Assembly: GCA_905203195.1 (NCBI GenBank)
Contig: CAJKVD010000036.1
Span: 1 to 7,306, forward strand
DNA length: 7,306 nt
Source: an uncultured Clostridium sp.
GTDB lineage: Bacteria; Bacillota; Clostridia; TANB77; CAG-508
Reading direction: 5' to 3'
The translations under genes and the position numbers were made by a program. This document shows positions 1 to 4,617 of the stretch, piece by piece. Position 1 is the stretch's first letter. Each line of letters begins with the position of its first letter. Below the pieces are notes generated by a model that was not told the origin of the DNA, ran no database searches, and was given only the letters and a program-made list of their open reading frames with translations.

Positions 1-20
1 TAAAACTTTCCTTTTTTTTC

Positions 21-49
21 TTGACAAATACATGATCTCAATGTATAAT
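21..49 (+). promoter_or_regulatory. Consensus sigma-A promoter for the tRNA-Met gene
   Basis: A perfect -35 box TTGACA (21-26) and a perfect -10 box TATAAT (44-49) are separated by 17 bases. Transcription would start near 56, about 14 bases before the tRNA, so the 5' leader removed by RNase P would be very short. A fully consensus promoter fits a stable RNA gene. Confidence 0.9.
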
Positions 50-69
50 AAATATCGTCAGTTGGACAT

Positions 70-146
70 GGCGAAGTAGCTCAGTTGGCTAGAGCATTCG
101 GTTCATACCCGAAGGGTCATGTGTTCGAATCACATCTTCGCTACCA
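70..146 (+). tRNA. Elongator tRNA-Met (anticodon CAU)
   Basis: A 77-base cloverleaf with an encoded 3' CCA (144-146). The acceptor stem GGCGAAG (70-76) pairs with CTTCGCT (136-142), with G1-U72 at the top, and A73 is the discriminator. The D arm reads GCTCAGTTGGCTAGAGC, the anticodon arm TTCGG-TTCATAC-CCGAA carries CAT, and the T arm contains GTTCGAATC. It lacks two initiator marks: the mismatched 1-72 pair and three stacked G-C pairs in the anticodon stem. I therefore call elongator Met. A lysidine-modified tRNA-Ile(CAU) is the main alternative, but the CGGTTCATACCCG arm resembles the Bacillus elongator tRNA-Met. It is the only plus-strand gene in the window. Confidence 0.95.
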
Positions 147-156
147 TTTATATTTT

Positions 157-189
157 AAAAAGCTTCTACTTTTAGTAGTTGCTTTTTTT
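157..189 (+). terminator. Intrinsic terminator of the tRNA-Met gene
   Basis: Starting 11 bases after the CCA end, AAAAAGC (157-163) pairs with GCTTTTTTT (from 181). An upper stem CTACT (166-170) pairs with AGTAG (174-178) around a TTT loop. A 2x2 internal loop separates the two helices. The lower right arm is the T tract, as expected for Rho-independent termination on the plus strand. Confidence 0.8.
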
Positions 190-202
190 ATTTTTTTGCA
201 TT

Positions 203-240
203 AAAAAAGATTAGCTTTTTTATTTATGCTAATCTTTTTT
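203..240. terminator. Bidirectional terminator overlapping the DUF4364 stop codon
   Basis: A perfect 13-bp stem: AAAAAAGATTAGC (203-215) pairs with GCTAATCTTTTTT (228-240) around a 12-base loop. Because the arms are A-rich and T-rich, the RNA of either strand ends in a U run. On the minus strand it terminates the DUF4364 unit, and the stop codon (229-231) lies inside the stem. On the plus strand it is a backup to the tRNA terminator 13 bases upstream. Confidence 0.8.
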
Positions 241-774
241 ATCTTCTAATAAAATGTCCAAAATTTGAGGATATATTTTGGCTGCATTTGAATTCCAATT
301 GTCTACTATTCTTTTTGCTCTATCTCTTGAACCTGCTACTGTTCTTACTTCAAATATTGTTTCATTATTTTCTACTATTTTACATTTTATTGTATAATCA
401 TTTTCATTTTTCGGAATAAACTCAGCTGTTACAGATGTTTCTTCTGTTACTGAAGACAATTCTTCTTTAAATAAGTTGTCCGCTTTTAATTTTATTATTC
501 CTGGTAATACATCTTGTGTAAGAGATAATGCATTTTTTCCTTCAGATGTGATTTTTATAATTTCTTCATCCTCATCTTTTGTTATTGTTCCTACTAACTT
601 TGTTTCTATTAAATCTGTTAATACTTGTTTGAAAAAGAAATAGTTTACATTGTTTATTGATGTTGTAATTTTATATAATCCATTTTCTATTATTCCATTT
701 GGTATTTGATTTAATAAATATAAAATAAGTACTTTATTTTCAGCTAAAGCAGTAGTATTATCTGAATTTGCCAT
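229..774 (-). CDS. DUF4364 family winged-helix protein
   Basis: A 181-residue soluble protein matching the Firmicutes DUF4364 family in length and pattern. Residues about 10-80 look like a winged helix-turn-helix: AENKVLILYLLNQI forms helix 1, a tyrosine/phenylalanine-rich VNYFFFKQVLTDLIE segment the recognition region, and ITKDEDEEIIKITSEGK the wing. This resembles PadR/MarR-like DNA-binding domains. Residues about 85-181 form a separate alpha/beta half that carries the family's C-terminal conservation. The family has no established biochemical role, so transcriptional regulation is inferred from the fold only. The ATG has the RBS AAGGAGTG about seven bases upstream. It lies 21 bases downstream of the small charged gene and probably shares its transcript. 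Its last three codons and stop form one arm of the terminator. Confidence 0.85.
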   Translation of the reverse strand: MANSDNTTALAENKVLILYLLNQIPNGIIENGLYKITTSINNVNYFFFKQVLTDLIETKLVGTITKDEDEEIIKITSEGKNALSLTQDVLPGIIKLKADNLFKEELSSVTEETSVTAEFIPKNENDYTIKCKIVENNETIFEVRTVAGSRDRAKRIVDNWNSNAAKIYPQILDILLEDKKD

Positions 775-795
775 ATTAATACACTCCTTACGTTT

Positions 796-1098
796 TTATT
801 CTCTTTCTTCACAATCTTGCTCTTGTTCTTTTGAGCTTTTTTCTTCTTGTACTTGTTTTTGTTTTATTTCTACTTGTTTTTCTGGTTTGTTTTTTTGTTT
901 GTTTTCTTTCATTGTTGACTCAAAGTTTTCTACCTTATATTTTTCTATCATATTGTCTATTTTTTTATATGATTTTTCTAATTCTTTTTTTGTTTCCTCA
1001 TCTAATTCTTGATTTGCTTGTTCTATTTGTTCTTTATCGTTTGGTGTATTGCTAAATAATTGTTTTATAAAAGATATAATTCCTTCTTTTTTTTCCAT
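796..1098 (-). CDS. Small highly charged protein of unknown function
   Basis: A 100-residue protein I do not recognise. Residues 6-16 (GIISFIKQLFS) could form a short amphipathic helix. The rest is almost entirely Lys, Glu, Gln, Asn and Asp with heptad-like stretches, and the C-terminal 40 residues are probably disordered or coiled coil. There is no signal peptide, membrane segment or catalytic motif; the only cysteine is near the C-terminus. It is the first gene of a two-gene unit with the DUF4364 gene. The ATG at 1098 has no Shine-Dalgarno at normal distance: the strong GAGGTGA site is 33 bases upstream with a hairpin in between. The in-frame extension upstream has no ATG, GTG or TTG before an in-frame TGA (1132-1134). 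Its coding status rests on the open frame, its position between a promoter and a conserved-family gene, and that RBS. It may be lineage-specific. Confidence 0.6.
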   Translation of the reverse strand: MEKKEGIISFIKQLFSNTPNDKEQIEQANQELDEETKKELEKSYKKIDNMIEKYKVENFESTMKENKQKNKPEKQVEIKQKQVQEEKSSKEQEQDCEERE

Positions 1099-1138
1099 AT
1101 TTTGCTTAGGTTTTTTACCTTTAAGCTTTTTTCACCTC
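1096..1138 (-). promoter_or_regulatory. Distant Shine-Dalgarno with an intervening hairpin before the small charged gene
   Basis: In minus-strand reading order, GAGGTGA (1138-1132) is followed by five A, then a hairpin, then AAAAT and the ATG (1098-1096). The hairpin is GCTT (1126-1123), bulged AA, AGGT (1120-1117), loop AAAAA, then ACCTAAGC (1111-1104), giving eight base pairs. With the hairpin folded, the unpaired path from the RBS to the ATG is about ten bases, a normal spacing. The pairing is seen; its effect on initiation is inferred. Confidence 0.55.
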
Positions 1139-1164
1139 TCTTATCTTTTTTACCAACTGTGTAT

Positions 1165-1193
1165 AGTATAACACAAAAAAGCCTTAAAATCAA
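1165..1193 (-). promoter_or_regulatory. Putative promoter of the small gene-DUF4364 unit, interleaved with the upstream terminator
   Basis: On the minus strand a -35 box TTGATT (1193-1188) and a -10 box TATACT (1170-1165) have 17-base spacing. The -35 lies in the loop and loop-edge of the ord terminator hairpin, and the -10 directly follows its T run. The -10 sits within a near-palindrome (1159-1174), GTGT-ATAG-TATAACAC on the plus strand, that could hold an operator. Transcription would start about 20 bases before the GAGGTGA RBS. Confidence 0.55.
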
Positions 1194-1202
1194 GGCTTTT
1201 TT
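1175..1202 (-). terminator. Intrinsic terminator of the ord-like gene
   Basis: An 11-bp perfect stem: 1175-1185 (AAAAAAGCCTT) pairs with 1192-1202 around a six-base loop. It begins about 57 bases after the ord-like stop codon. Read on the minus strand, the downstream arm ends in six U. The A/T symmetry means it could also stop plus-strand transcripts. Confidence 0.85.
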
Positions 1203-1259
1203 ACATTTCTTTTTTGTCGAAATTTGTTTAAATTTAACTTTTTATGTTTATTTTTGCAA

Positions 1260-2336
1260 TTAGTCTATATACTCATTTAGTGATTTTGTTCTATAGTTTA
1301 ATTCTCCGAATTCTTCTGTTGGAATATATCCCGGCTTTGAGTTTATAACATCTGGTATTCTATTTACAATACTTGCACAAGTTAGTTCTACTGTTGATGG
1401 TCTATTTATTACTAGTGTTGTATTTGGTTCTCCTTCTACTGTCCATTCATTTTTATCGAATTCCTCTGGAGCATATACTTTTCCTATGCATTCACTTTCT
1501 ATTGTTATTCCTTCTTCCGTTTCTGTTGTAACTATTGCACTCATTCCTGTTGCTTGTCCGGCTTTTACTGTTGTTCCTAACGTAGATGACTCTATATCTT
1601 CTTTATATGTTTGTGGTACTGTCTTTTGTGTTTGTGATTTTACTGTTAATCCTAATTTGGCACATAGCCATCCATTTACATTCCACATATATGATGGTAG
1701 ATATTTTCCACTATTAATTAATTCTTGTCTTTCTTTATCTGATATTCTGTCTACTGATGCTACTTGTTTATCAAATTCTTCTAATGTTAGTCCTGCTCCA
1801 TGTGCTTTTGCTAATGCTATTCCATAGTCTTCTACATTATAACTTGAGCTTCCTTTTATTTTTGTGATTTTATGTGTTGAACCTGCTATGCTTGAAATTA
1901 ATTGTCCCCAGTATATGTCTTGATATCCACTTCCTGTTATTGTGCATCCTGTTTGTTTTGCCATTTCATCAATTTTTTTTGTTGCTGTTGGGTTTGAGTT
2001 CATTGGGAAAAATGCTTCTTCACATGTTGTTATTGCATTTATTCCTAATTTTGCACATAACATTAGTGCATCTTCAACATCTGCAAATAGACTCATTGTT
2101 GTAACTATTACTATATCTGGTTTTACTTGCTTTAGTAATTCTTCTGCTTGCTCTAGTGCTACTACTTTAATTCCTTTATTTTCTGTTCCTATTATTTCTC
2201 CTATATCTTTTCCTATTACTGCTGGATTTACATCTACTGCTCCTACTATTTCTGCTCCTTTTTCATACACATATCTCATTGTATATACACTCATTTTCCC
2301 CGTTCCATATTGAACTACTCGTACTTTTCTGTCCAT
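1260..2336 (-). CDS. ord: 2,4-diaminopentanoate dehydrogenase-like NAD(P)-dependent oxidoreductase
   Basis: A 358-residue protein of the DapB-like N-terminal Rossmann family that includes clostridial 2,4-diaminopentanoate dehydrogenase. That enzyme oxidatively deaminates 2,4-diaminopentanoate to 2-amino-4-oxopentanoate in ornithine fermentation. The dinucleotide motif VVQYGTGKMS spans residues 7-16. The second strand ends AVDVNP, with Asp35 at the cofactor-discriminating position. Residues 75-81 (IVIVTTM), 100-111 (NAITTCEEAFFP) and GSGYQDIYWGQ (135-145) match the family pattern, and length is typical. RBS AAGGAGTGA lies at good spacing before the ATG. It has its own promoter and terminator. 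The other ornithine genes (ortAB, oraSE, orr) are absent, so the substrate could be a different amino acid or amine; the symbol is a family label, not a proven activity. Confidence in family is high, in substrate moderate to low. Confidence 0.75.
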   Translation of the reverse strand: MDRKVRVVQYGTGKMSVYTMRYVYEKGAEIVGAVDVNPAVIGKDIGEIIGTENKGIKVVALEQAEELLKQVKPDIVIVTTMSLFADVEDALMLCAKLGINAITTCEEAFFPMNSNPTATKKIDEMAKQTGCTITGSGYQDIYWGQLISSIAGSTHKITKIKGSSSYNVEDYGIALAKAHGAGLTLEEFDKQVASVDRISDKERQELINSGKYLPSYMWNVNGWLCAKLGLTVKSQTQKTVPQTYKEDIESSTLGTTVKAGQATGMSAIVTTETEEGITIESECIGKVYAPEEFDKNEWTVEGEPNTTLVINRPSTVELTCASIVNRIPDVINSKPGYIPTEEFGELNYRTKSLNEYID

Positions 2337-2396
2337 AAAAAATCACTCCTTATTTTATTAATTTTTTATTTTGTCTTTTTCGTTGTATGCATATAG

Positions 2397-2426
2397 ATTA
2401 TATACTAATTTTTGTTTTTTATTCAA
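2397..2426 (-). promoter_or_regulatory. Putative promoter of the ord-like gene
   Basis: On the minus strand a perfect -10 TATAAT (2402-2397) lies 18 bases after a -35 TTGAAT (2426-2421). It sits about 60 bases upstream of the ATG, with A/T-rich DNA on the -35 side that could act as an UP element. No leader structure is evident between it and the RBS. Confidence 0.6.
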
Positions 2427-2460
2427 TAGTTTTTATAAAATTTTTTGCAAATAAATTAAA

Positions 2461-2512
2461 GCTGACATTTTTGGGGTCGGGGTGTTTTATGGAAAGAGCA
2501 AAAAATATCAGC
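2461..2512 (-). repeat. Inverted repeat after mtnN, possible terminator, with a G-rich loop
   Basis: GCTGACATTTTT (2461-2472) pairs with AAAAATATCAGC (2501-2512), 11 of 12 positions with one C-A mismatch, around a 28-base loop. On the minus strand it starts 15 bases after the mtnN stop and is followed by TTTAATTTATTT, so it may terminate mtnN transcripts. The loop has two GGGG runs (2473-2482, plus strand), a local composition unlike the rest of the window. The long loop and broken T tract make this a weak terminator call. Confidence 0.4.
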
Positions 2513-2527
2513 TCAGTTTATGAGTCA

Positions 2528-3223
2528 TCATAATTCTTTTAAAAACTCTTTTAAAATATTTGCGCATCTTTCTGATGCTAGTTCTATAAATTGTTGATAT
2601 ACTACCTCGTTTTCTCCATTTGGAGTATCTGAGATACTTCTTATTACTACAAAAGGCACATTGCATAATGTGCATACTTGTGCTATTGCTGCTCCTTCCA
2701 TTTCTACACATTCTGCATTAAATTTTGCATATATTTTATCTCTCATTGGTATTTCAGTGCAGAATATATCTCCTGATGCTATTACACCTTTTTCGTATTT
2801 ATATGCTCTTTCTTCTTGATTTTTTATGGCTTCTTCTACTTTTTTTATTAAATGGTCATCTGCATAGATTTTGTCTCCTACCCCTGGTATATAACCTTTT
2901 GCGTGACCAAATGCTGTTATGTCAAAGTCGTGTTGCACAAGAGTTTCTCCTATTACTATATCTCCTATTTTTAGCATTGGATTTAACCCTCCTGCTACTC
3001 CTATATTTATTATGCACTCAGGTTTAAAGTTGTCTATTAGTATTTGTGTTGCTCTTGCTGCATTTACTTTCCCTACACCACTTTTTACTAATATGCATGT
3101 CTTTTCTTTTATTTTTCCCTTTACAAATGTTAATTCATATATTTCTTTTCTGTCTTCCTCTTTCAAAATATTTATTATTGCTTCAAATTCTTCTTGTTCT
3201 GCTGCTATTATTCCTATTTTCAT
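2528..3223 (-). CDS. mtnN: 5'-methylthioadenosine/S-adenosylhomocysteine nucleosidase
   Basis: A 231-residue cytosolic enzyme that cleaves adenine from methylthioadenosine, S-adenosylhomocysteine and 5'-deoxyadenosine. It recycles methionine and adenine, relieves product inhibition of methyltransferases and can feed autoinducer-2 synthesis. It opens with MKIGIIAAEQEEF; Glu12 matches the E. coli catalytic glutamate. NIGVAGGL (73-80) is the nucleoside phosphorylase-family glycine motif. CVEMEGAA (172-179) supplies Met175 and Glu176 for ribose binding, and SISDTPNGE (196-204) supplies Asp199, the general acid. Length is typical (about 230). A longer frame starts at 3274, but I choose 3223: RBS AAAGGAAG is six bases upstream and the family begins at MKIGIIAA. 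No clear promoter was found. The gene may use read-through past the rplL terminator or an unrecognised promoter in the structured region upstream. Confidence 0.95.
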   Translation of the reverse strand: MKIGIIAAEQEEFEAIINILKEEDRKEIYELTFVKGKIKEKTCILVKSGVGKVNAARATQILIDNFKPECIINIGVAGGLNPMLKIGDIVIGETLVQHDFDITAFGHAKGYIPGVGDKIYADDHLIKKVEEAIKNQEERAYKYEKGVIASGDIFCTEIPMRDKIYAKFNAECVEMEGAAIAQVCTLCNVPFVVIRSISDTPNGENEVVYQQFIELASERCANILKEFLKEL

Positions 3224-3266
3224 AATTTTTCTTCCTTTCTTTGAACTTTCATGTAATAGAGCAAAA

Positions 3267-3313
3267 GCGGACATTTACAGCATTAGCACTTATTATGACA
3301 TTTTAAAGTCCGC
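3267..3313 (-). repeat. GC-rich short inverted repeat upstream of mtnN
   Basis: GCGGAC (3267-3272) pairs perfectly with GTCCGC (3308-3313) around a 35-base A/T-rich loop that contains a second copy of GACATTT. It lies about 45 bases before the mtnN start. In minus-strand RNA the hairpin is followed by TTTTG, a poor terminator tail. It may be part of a structured leader. Six base pairs alone is weak evidence. Confidence 0.4.
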
Positions 3314-3325
3314 GTCTTTGTTCTA

Positions 3326-3355
3326 GCGCGAAATTTGGAAAGCAAATTTCTGTGC
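3326..3355 (-). repeat. Stem-loop in the rplL-mtnN gap
   Basis: GCGC (3326-3329) and GAAATTTG (3330-3337) pair with CAAATTTC (3343-3350) and GTGC (3352-3355), with T3351 bulged. The five-base loop is GAAAG. That is 12 pairs, one of which would be a wobble in RNA. It lies between the 21-bp palindrome and the mtnN leader. Function unknown. Confidence 0.5.
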
Positions 3356-3362
3356 ATTGTTA

Positions 3363-3408
3363 TTTTTATATTATAGGAAGTTCGAAGAACTTTCCTATAA
3401 TATAAAAA
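3363..3408. repeat. Nearly perfect 21-bp palindrome downstream of rplL
   Basis: Left arm 3363-3383 pairs with right arm 3387-3408 at all 21 positions. The only irregularity is a bulged T at 3393, and the loop is GAA. Both strands read T-rich to A-rich, so neither orientation ends in U, and this is not a standard intrinsic terminator. Each arm contains TATAAT reading towards the other, but no matching -35 was found. It directly abuts the rplL terminator. Confidence 0.7.
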
Positions 3409-3445
3409 AAGGCTAAGTACAGTTTGATACTGTCTTTTAGCCTTT
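3408..3445 (-). terminator. Intrinsic terminator of the ribosomal protein unit after rplL
   Basis: AAAGGCTAA (3408-3416) pairs with TTAGCCTTT (3437-3445). An upper stem ACAGT (3419-3423) pairs with ACTGT (3429-3433) around loop TTGAT, with a small internal loop between. It begins eight bases after the rplL stop. The minus-strand tail is TTTTTTTATAT, so it should end rplJ-rplL transcripts here, with no rpoB beyond. Confidence 0.85.
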
Positions 3446-3452
3446 ATTAGAA

Positions 3453-3815
3453 TTATTGAAGTTCGATAACAGCTCCAACTTCTGTAAATTTTGCTTTTAA
3501 TTCTTCTGCTTCGTCTTTTGAAACATTTTCTTTTATTGTTTTTGGTGCTCCATCTACTAATTCTTTTGCTTCTTTTAATCCTAATCCTGTTGCATCTCTT
3601 ACAACTTTGATAACTTTGATTTTTTGATCTCCAGCTTCTTTTAATACAACATTGAATGATGTTTTTTCTTCAGCAGCAGCTGCTCCTGCTGCTGCAGCTG
3701 GTGCAGCTGCTGCTACTGCAGATACTCCAAATTCTTCTTCAATTGCTTTTACTAAATCTGCTAATTCTACAACTGTCATTTTTTTGATTTCTTCAATCAT
3801 TTCTTCTTTACTCAT
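3453..3815 (-). CDS. rplL: 50S ribosomal protein L7/L12
   Basis: A 120-residue stalk protein that dimerises and binds the L10 C-terminal helix, recruiting and activating translational GTPases. The N-terminal dimerisation helix pair is at residues 1-30 ([18 protein letters not shown]). A flexible Ala-rich hinge spans 33-48. The globular C-terminal domain runs about 52-120 and includes the conserved [20 protein letters not shown] stretch that contacts elongation factors. Length is normal. The hinge codons (GCT/GCA runs) make a local GC-rich patch. RBS AGGAGG is eight bases before the ATG. It lies 58 bases downstream of rplJ, a small hairpin between them, and is the last gene before the terminator. 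Confidence 0.98.
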   Translation of the reverse strand: MSKEEMIEEIKKMTVVELADLVKAIEEEFGVSAVAAAAPAAAAGAAAAEEKTSFNVVLKEAGDQKIKVIKVVRDATGLGLKEAKELVDGAPKTIKENVSKDEAEELKAKFTEVGAVIELQ

Positions 3816-3840
3816 TTTATAATCCTCCTAATTTTTATTC

Positions 3841-3856
3841 GTGATTTCTTTATCAC
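3841..3856 (-). repeat. Small hairpin in the rplJ-rplL gap
   Basis: GTGAT (3841-3845) pairs with ATCAC (3852-3856) around a six-base loop, about 15 bases upstream of the rplL RBS. It could influence the higher expression of rplL relative to rplJ or act as a processing site. Five pairs in A/T-rich sequence could also be chance. Confidence 0.35.
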
Positions 3857-3873
3857 TTTATATTTTATTTTAA

Positions 3874-4419
3874 TTAAGCTTCTGCTGGTGCTTCAGCTAC
3901 TGGTTCTGATTCTGTTTCAGCTCCAGATTCTTTTTGTATTCTAACTTGGTCAAGAGCAACTGCAAATTTTTGAATATTTGCCAATAATGCTCCAGCAAGC
4001 ATAGATAGTAATGTTTCTCTTGAAGGTAATTTTGCTATTGTAATAATTTCTTCTGTTGTCATTACTTTTCCTTCAATTACACCACCTTTAATTTTATAAA
4101 AGTCGTTAGATTTTGCAAAATTGTATATTGCTTTTGCTGGTTCTAGGTAATCTTCTTTACCTAATATAACTGCTGTTGGTCCTTCTAGTTTATCTTCTAA
4201 ACCTTCGATTCCTGCTTCTTGTAATGCTCTTCTTGTTATATTGTTTTTTATAACTTTATATTCTGCATTAGCATTTCTAACATCAGTTCTTAATTTTGTA
4301 ACGTCTTCTACATTAATTCCTCTGTAATCTGCTAGAAGTATTAATTTTGATTCTTTCATTTCGTTTGCTAATTTTGTTACTTCTTCTTTCTTTTGATTTA
4401 ATATTTTTTCACTTGCCAT
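3874..4419 (-). CDS. rplJ: 50S ribosomal protein L10
   Basis: A 181-residue stalk base protein that binds 23S rRNA with L11 and carries multiple L12 dimers. The N-terminal globular domain is at residues about 1-130: ILLADYRGINVEDVTKLRTD matches the family start, and YKVIKNNITRRAL contains the rRNA-contact region. A C-terminal helical spine (about 137-165, AGALLANIQKFAVALDQVRI) is where L12 dimers dock, followed by a short acidic Ala/Glu/Pro tail. Length is slightly above the usual 165-175 because of that tail. In the L10 family, L10 complexed with L12 also represses its own operon through the mRNA leader immediately upstream. RBS GGGAGGTGA lies about nine bases before the ATG. Confidence 0.98.
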   Translation of the reverse strand: MASEKILNQKKEEVTKLANEMKESKLILLADYRGINVEDVTKLRTDVRNANAEYKVIKNNITRRALQEAGIEGLEDKLEGPTAVILGKEDYLEPAKAIYNFAKSNDFYKIKGGVIEGKVMTTEEIITIAKLPSRETLLSMLAGALLANIQKFAVALDQVRIQKESGAETESEPVAEAPAEA

Positions 4420-4477
4420 TTTTTCTTTTCACCTCCCAGTTTTTGTGTAACATATATAAATATTATTATAATAAATA

Positions 4478-4603
4478 ATACCACTCTTATTTTCCTACAT
4501 AGGTAATAAGAATGGCATTTTTTTATATTATGCTATTTATTTCTTGTTACCTAGGTAGGTCTTAACATATTCTTAATTTCTTAAGCTTTTGCCTACTGTC
4601 TTT
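4478..4603 (-). promoter_or_regulatory. L10 (rplJL) leader: autoregulatory attenuation element
   Basis: The minus-strand RNA between rplA and rplJ starts AAAGACAGTAGGC and continues through GCTTAAG, TTAAG and GACCTACCTAGGT. This is the pattern of the Firmicutes L10 leader, where L10-L12 binds a kink-turn region. A 14-bp hairpin (4505-4518 with 4478-4491) lies downstream. Its two G-U pairs (4516/4480 and 4512/4484) exist only in minus-strand RNA, supporting function on this strand. Its loop can instead pair with the leader: 4494-4506 against 4547-4559, 12 of 13 positions. CCTAC (4559-4555) can also pair with GTAGG (4596-4592). These mutually exclusive pairings are what attenuation needs. The U tract after the hairpin is interrupted (UAUUUAUU). 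Confidence 0.85.
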
Positions 4604-4617
4604 GGCTTTTATTTAAT

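Noticed and set aside
70..146. Initiator tRNA-fMet or tRNA-Ile(CAU)
   Set aside because: Position 1-72 is paired and the anticodon stem lacks the three G-C pairs of the initiator; the anticodon arm matches the Firmicutes elongator Met pattern.
1486..2313. Plus-strand open frames opposite the ord-like gene
   Set aside because: Hydrophobic antisense shadows caused by A/T-rich codon use on the minus strand; the minus-strand frame matches a known family.
2489..2533. 14-codon plus-strand micro-ORF (MERAKNISSVYESS) preceded by GGGGTG
   Set aside because: Very short, no promoter on that strand, and it overlaps the mtnN 3' end; the G run is better treated as part of the inverted repeat.
2508..2711. 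67-residue minus-strand frame overlapping the 3' end of mtnN
   Set aside because: A shadow frame of mtnN with atypical composition (Cys, Arg and Ser rich) and no RBS of its own.
3224..3274. N-terminal extension of mtnN starting at 3274
   Set aside because: The 17 extra residues (MSAFALLHESSKKGRKI) are not part of the family, and the ATG at 3223 has a well-placed RBS and the conserved MKIGIIAA start.
3370..3401. Divergent TATAAT boxes inside the 21-bp palindrome as promoters
   Set aside because: No -35 element at proper spacing in either direction; the symmetry simply reflects the palindrome.
3660..3722. GCAGCTGCT-type microsatellite
   Set aside because: It encodes the normal Ala-rich hinge of L7/L12, a family feature rather than an independent repeat.
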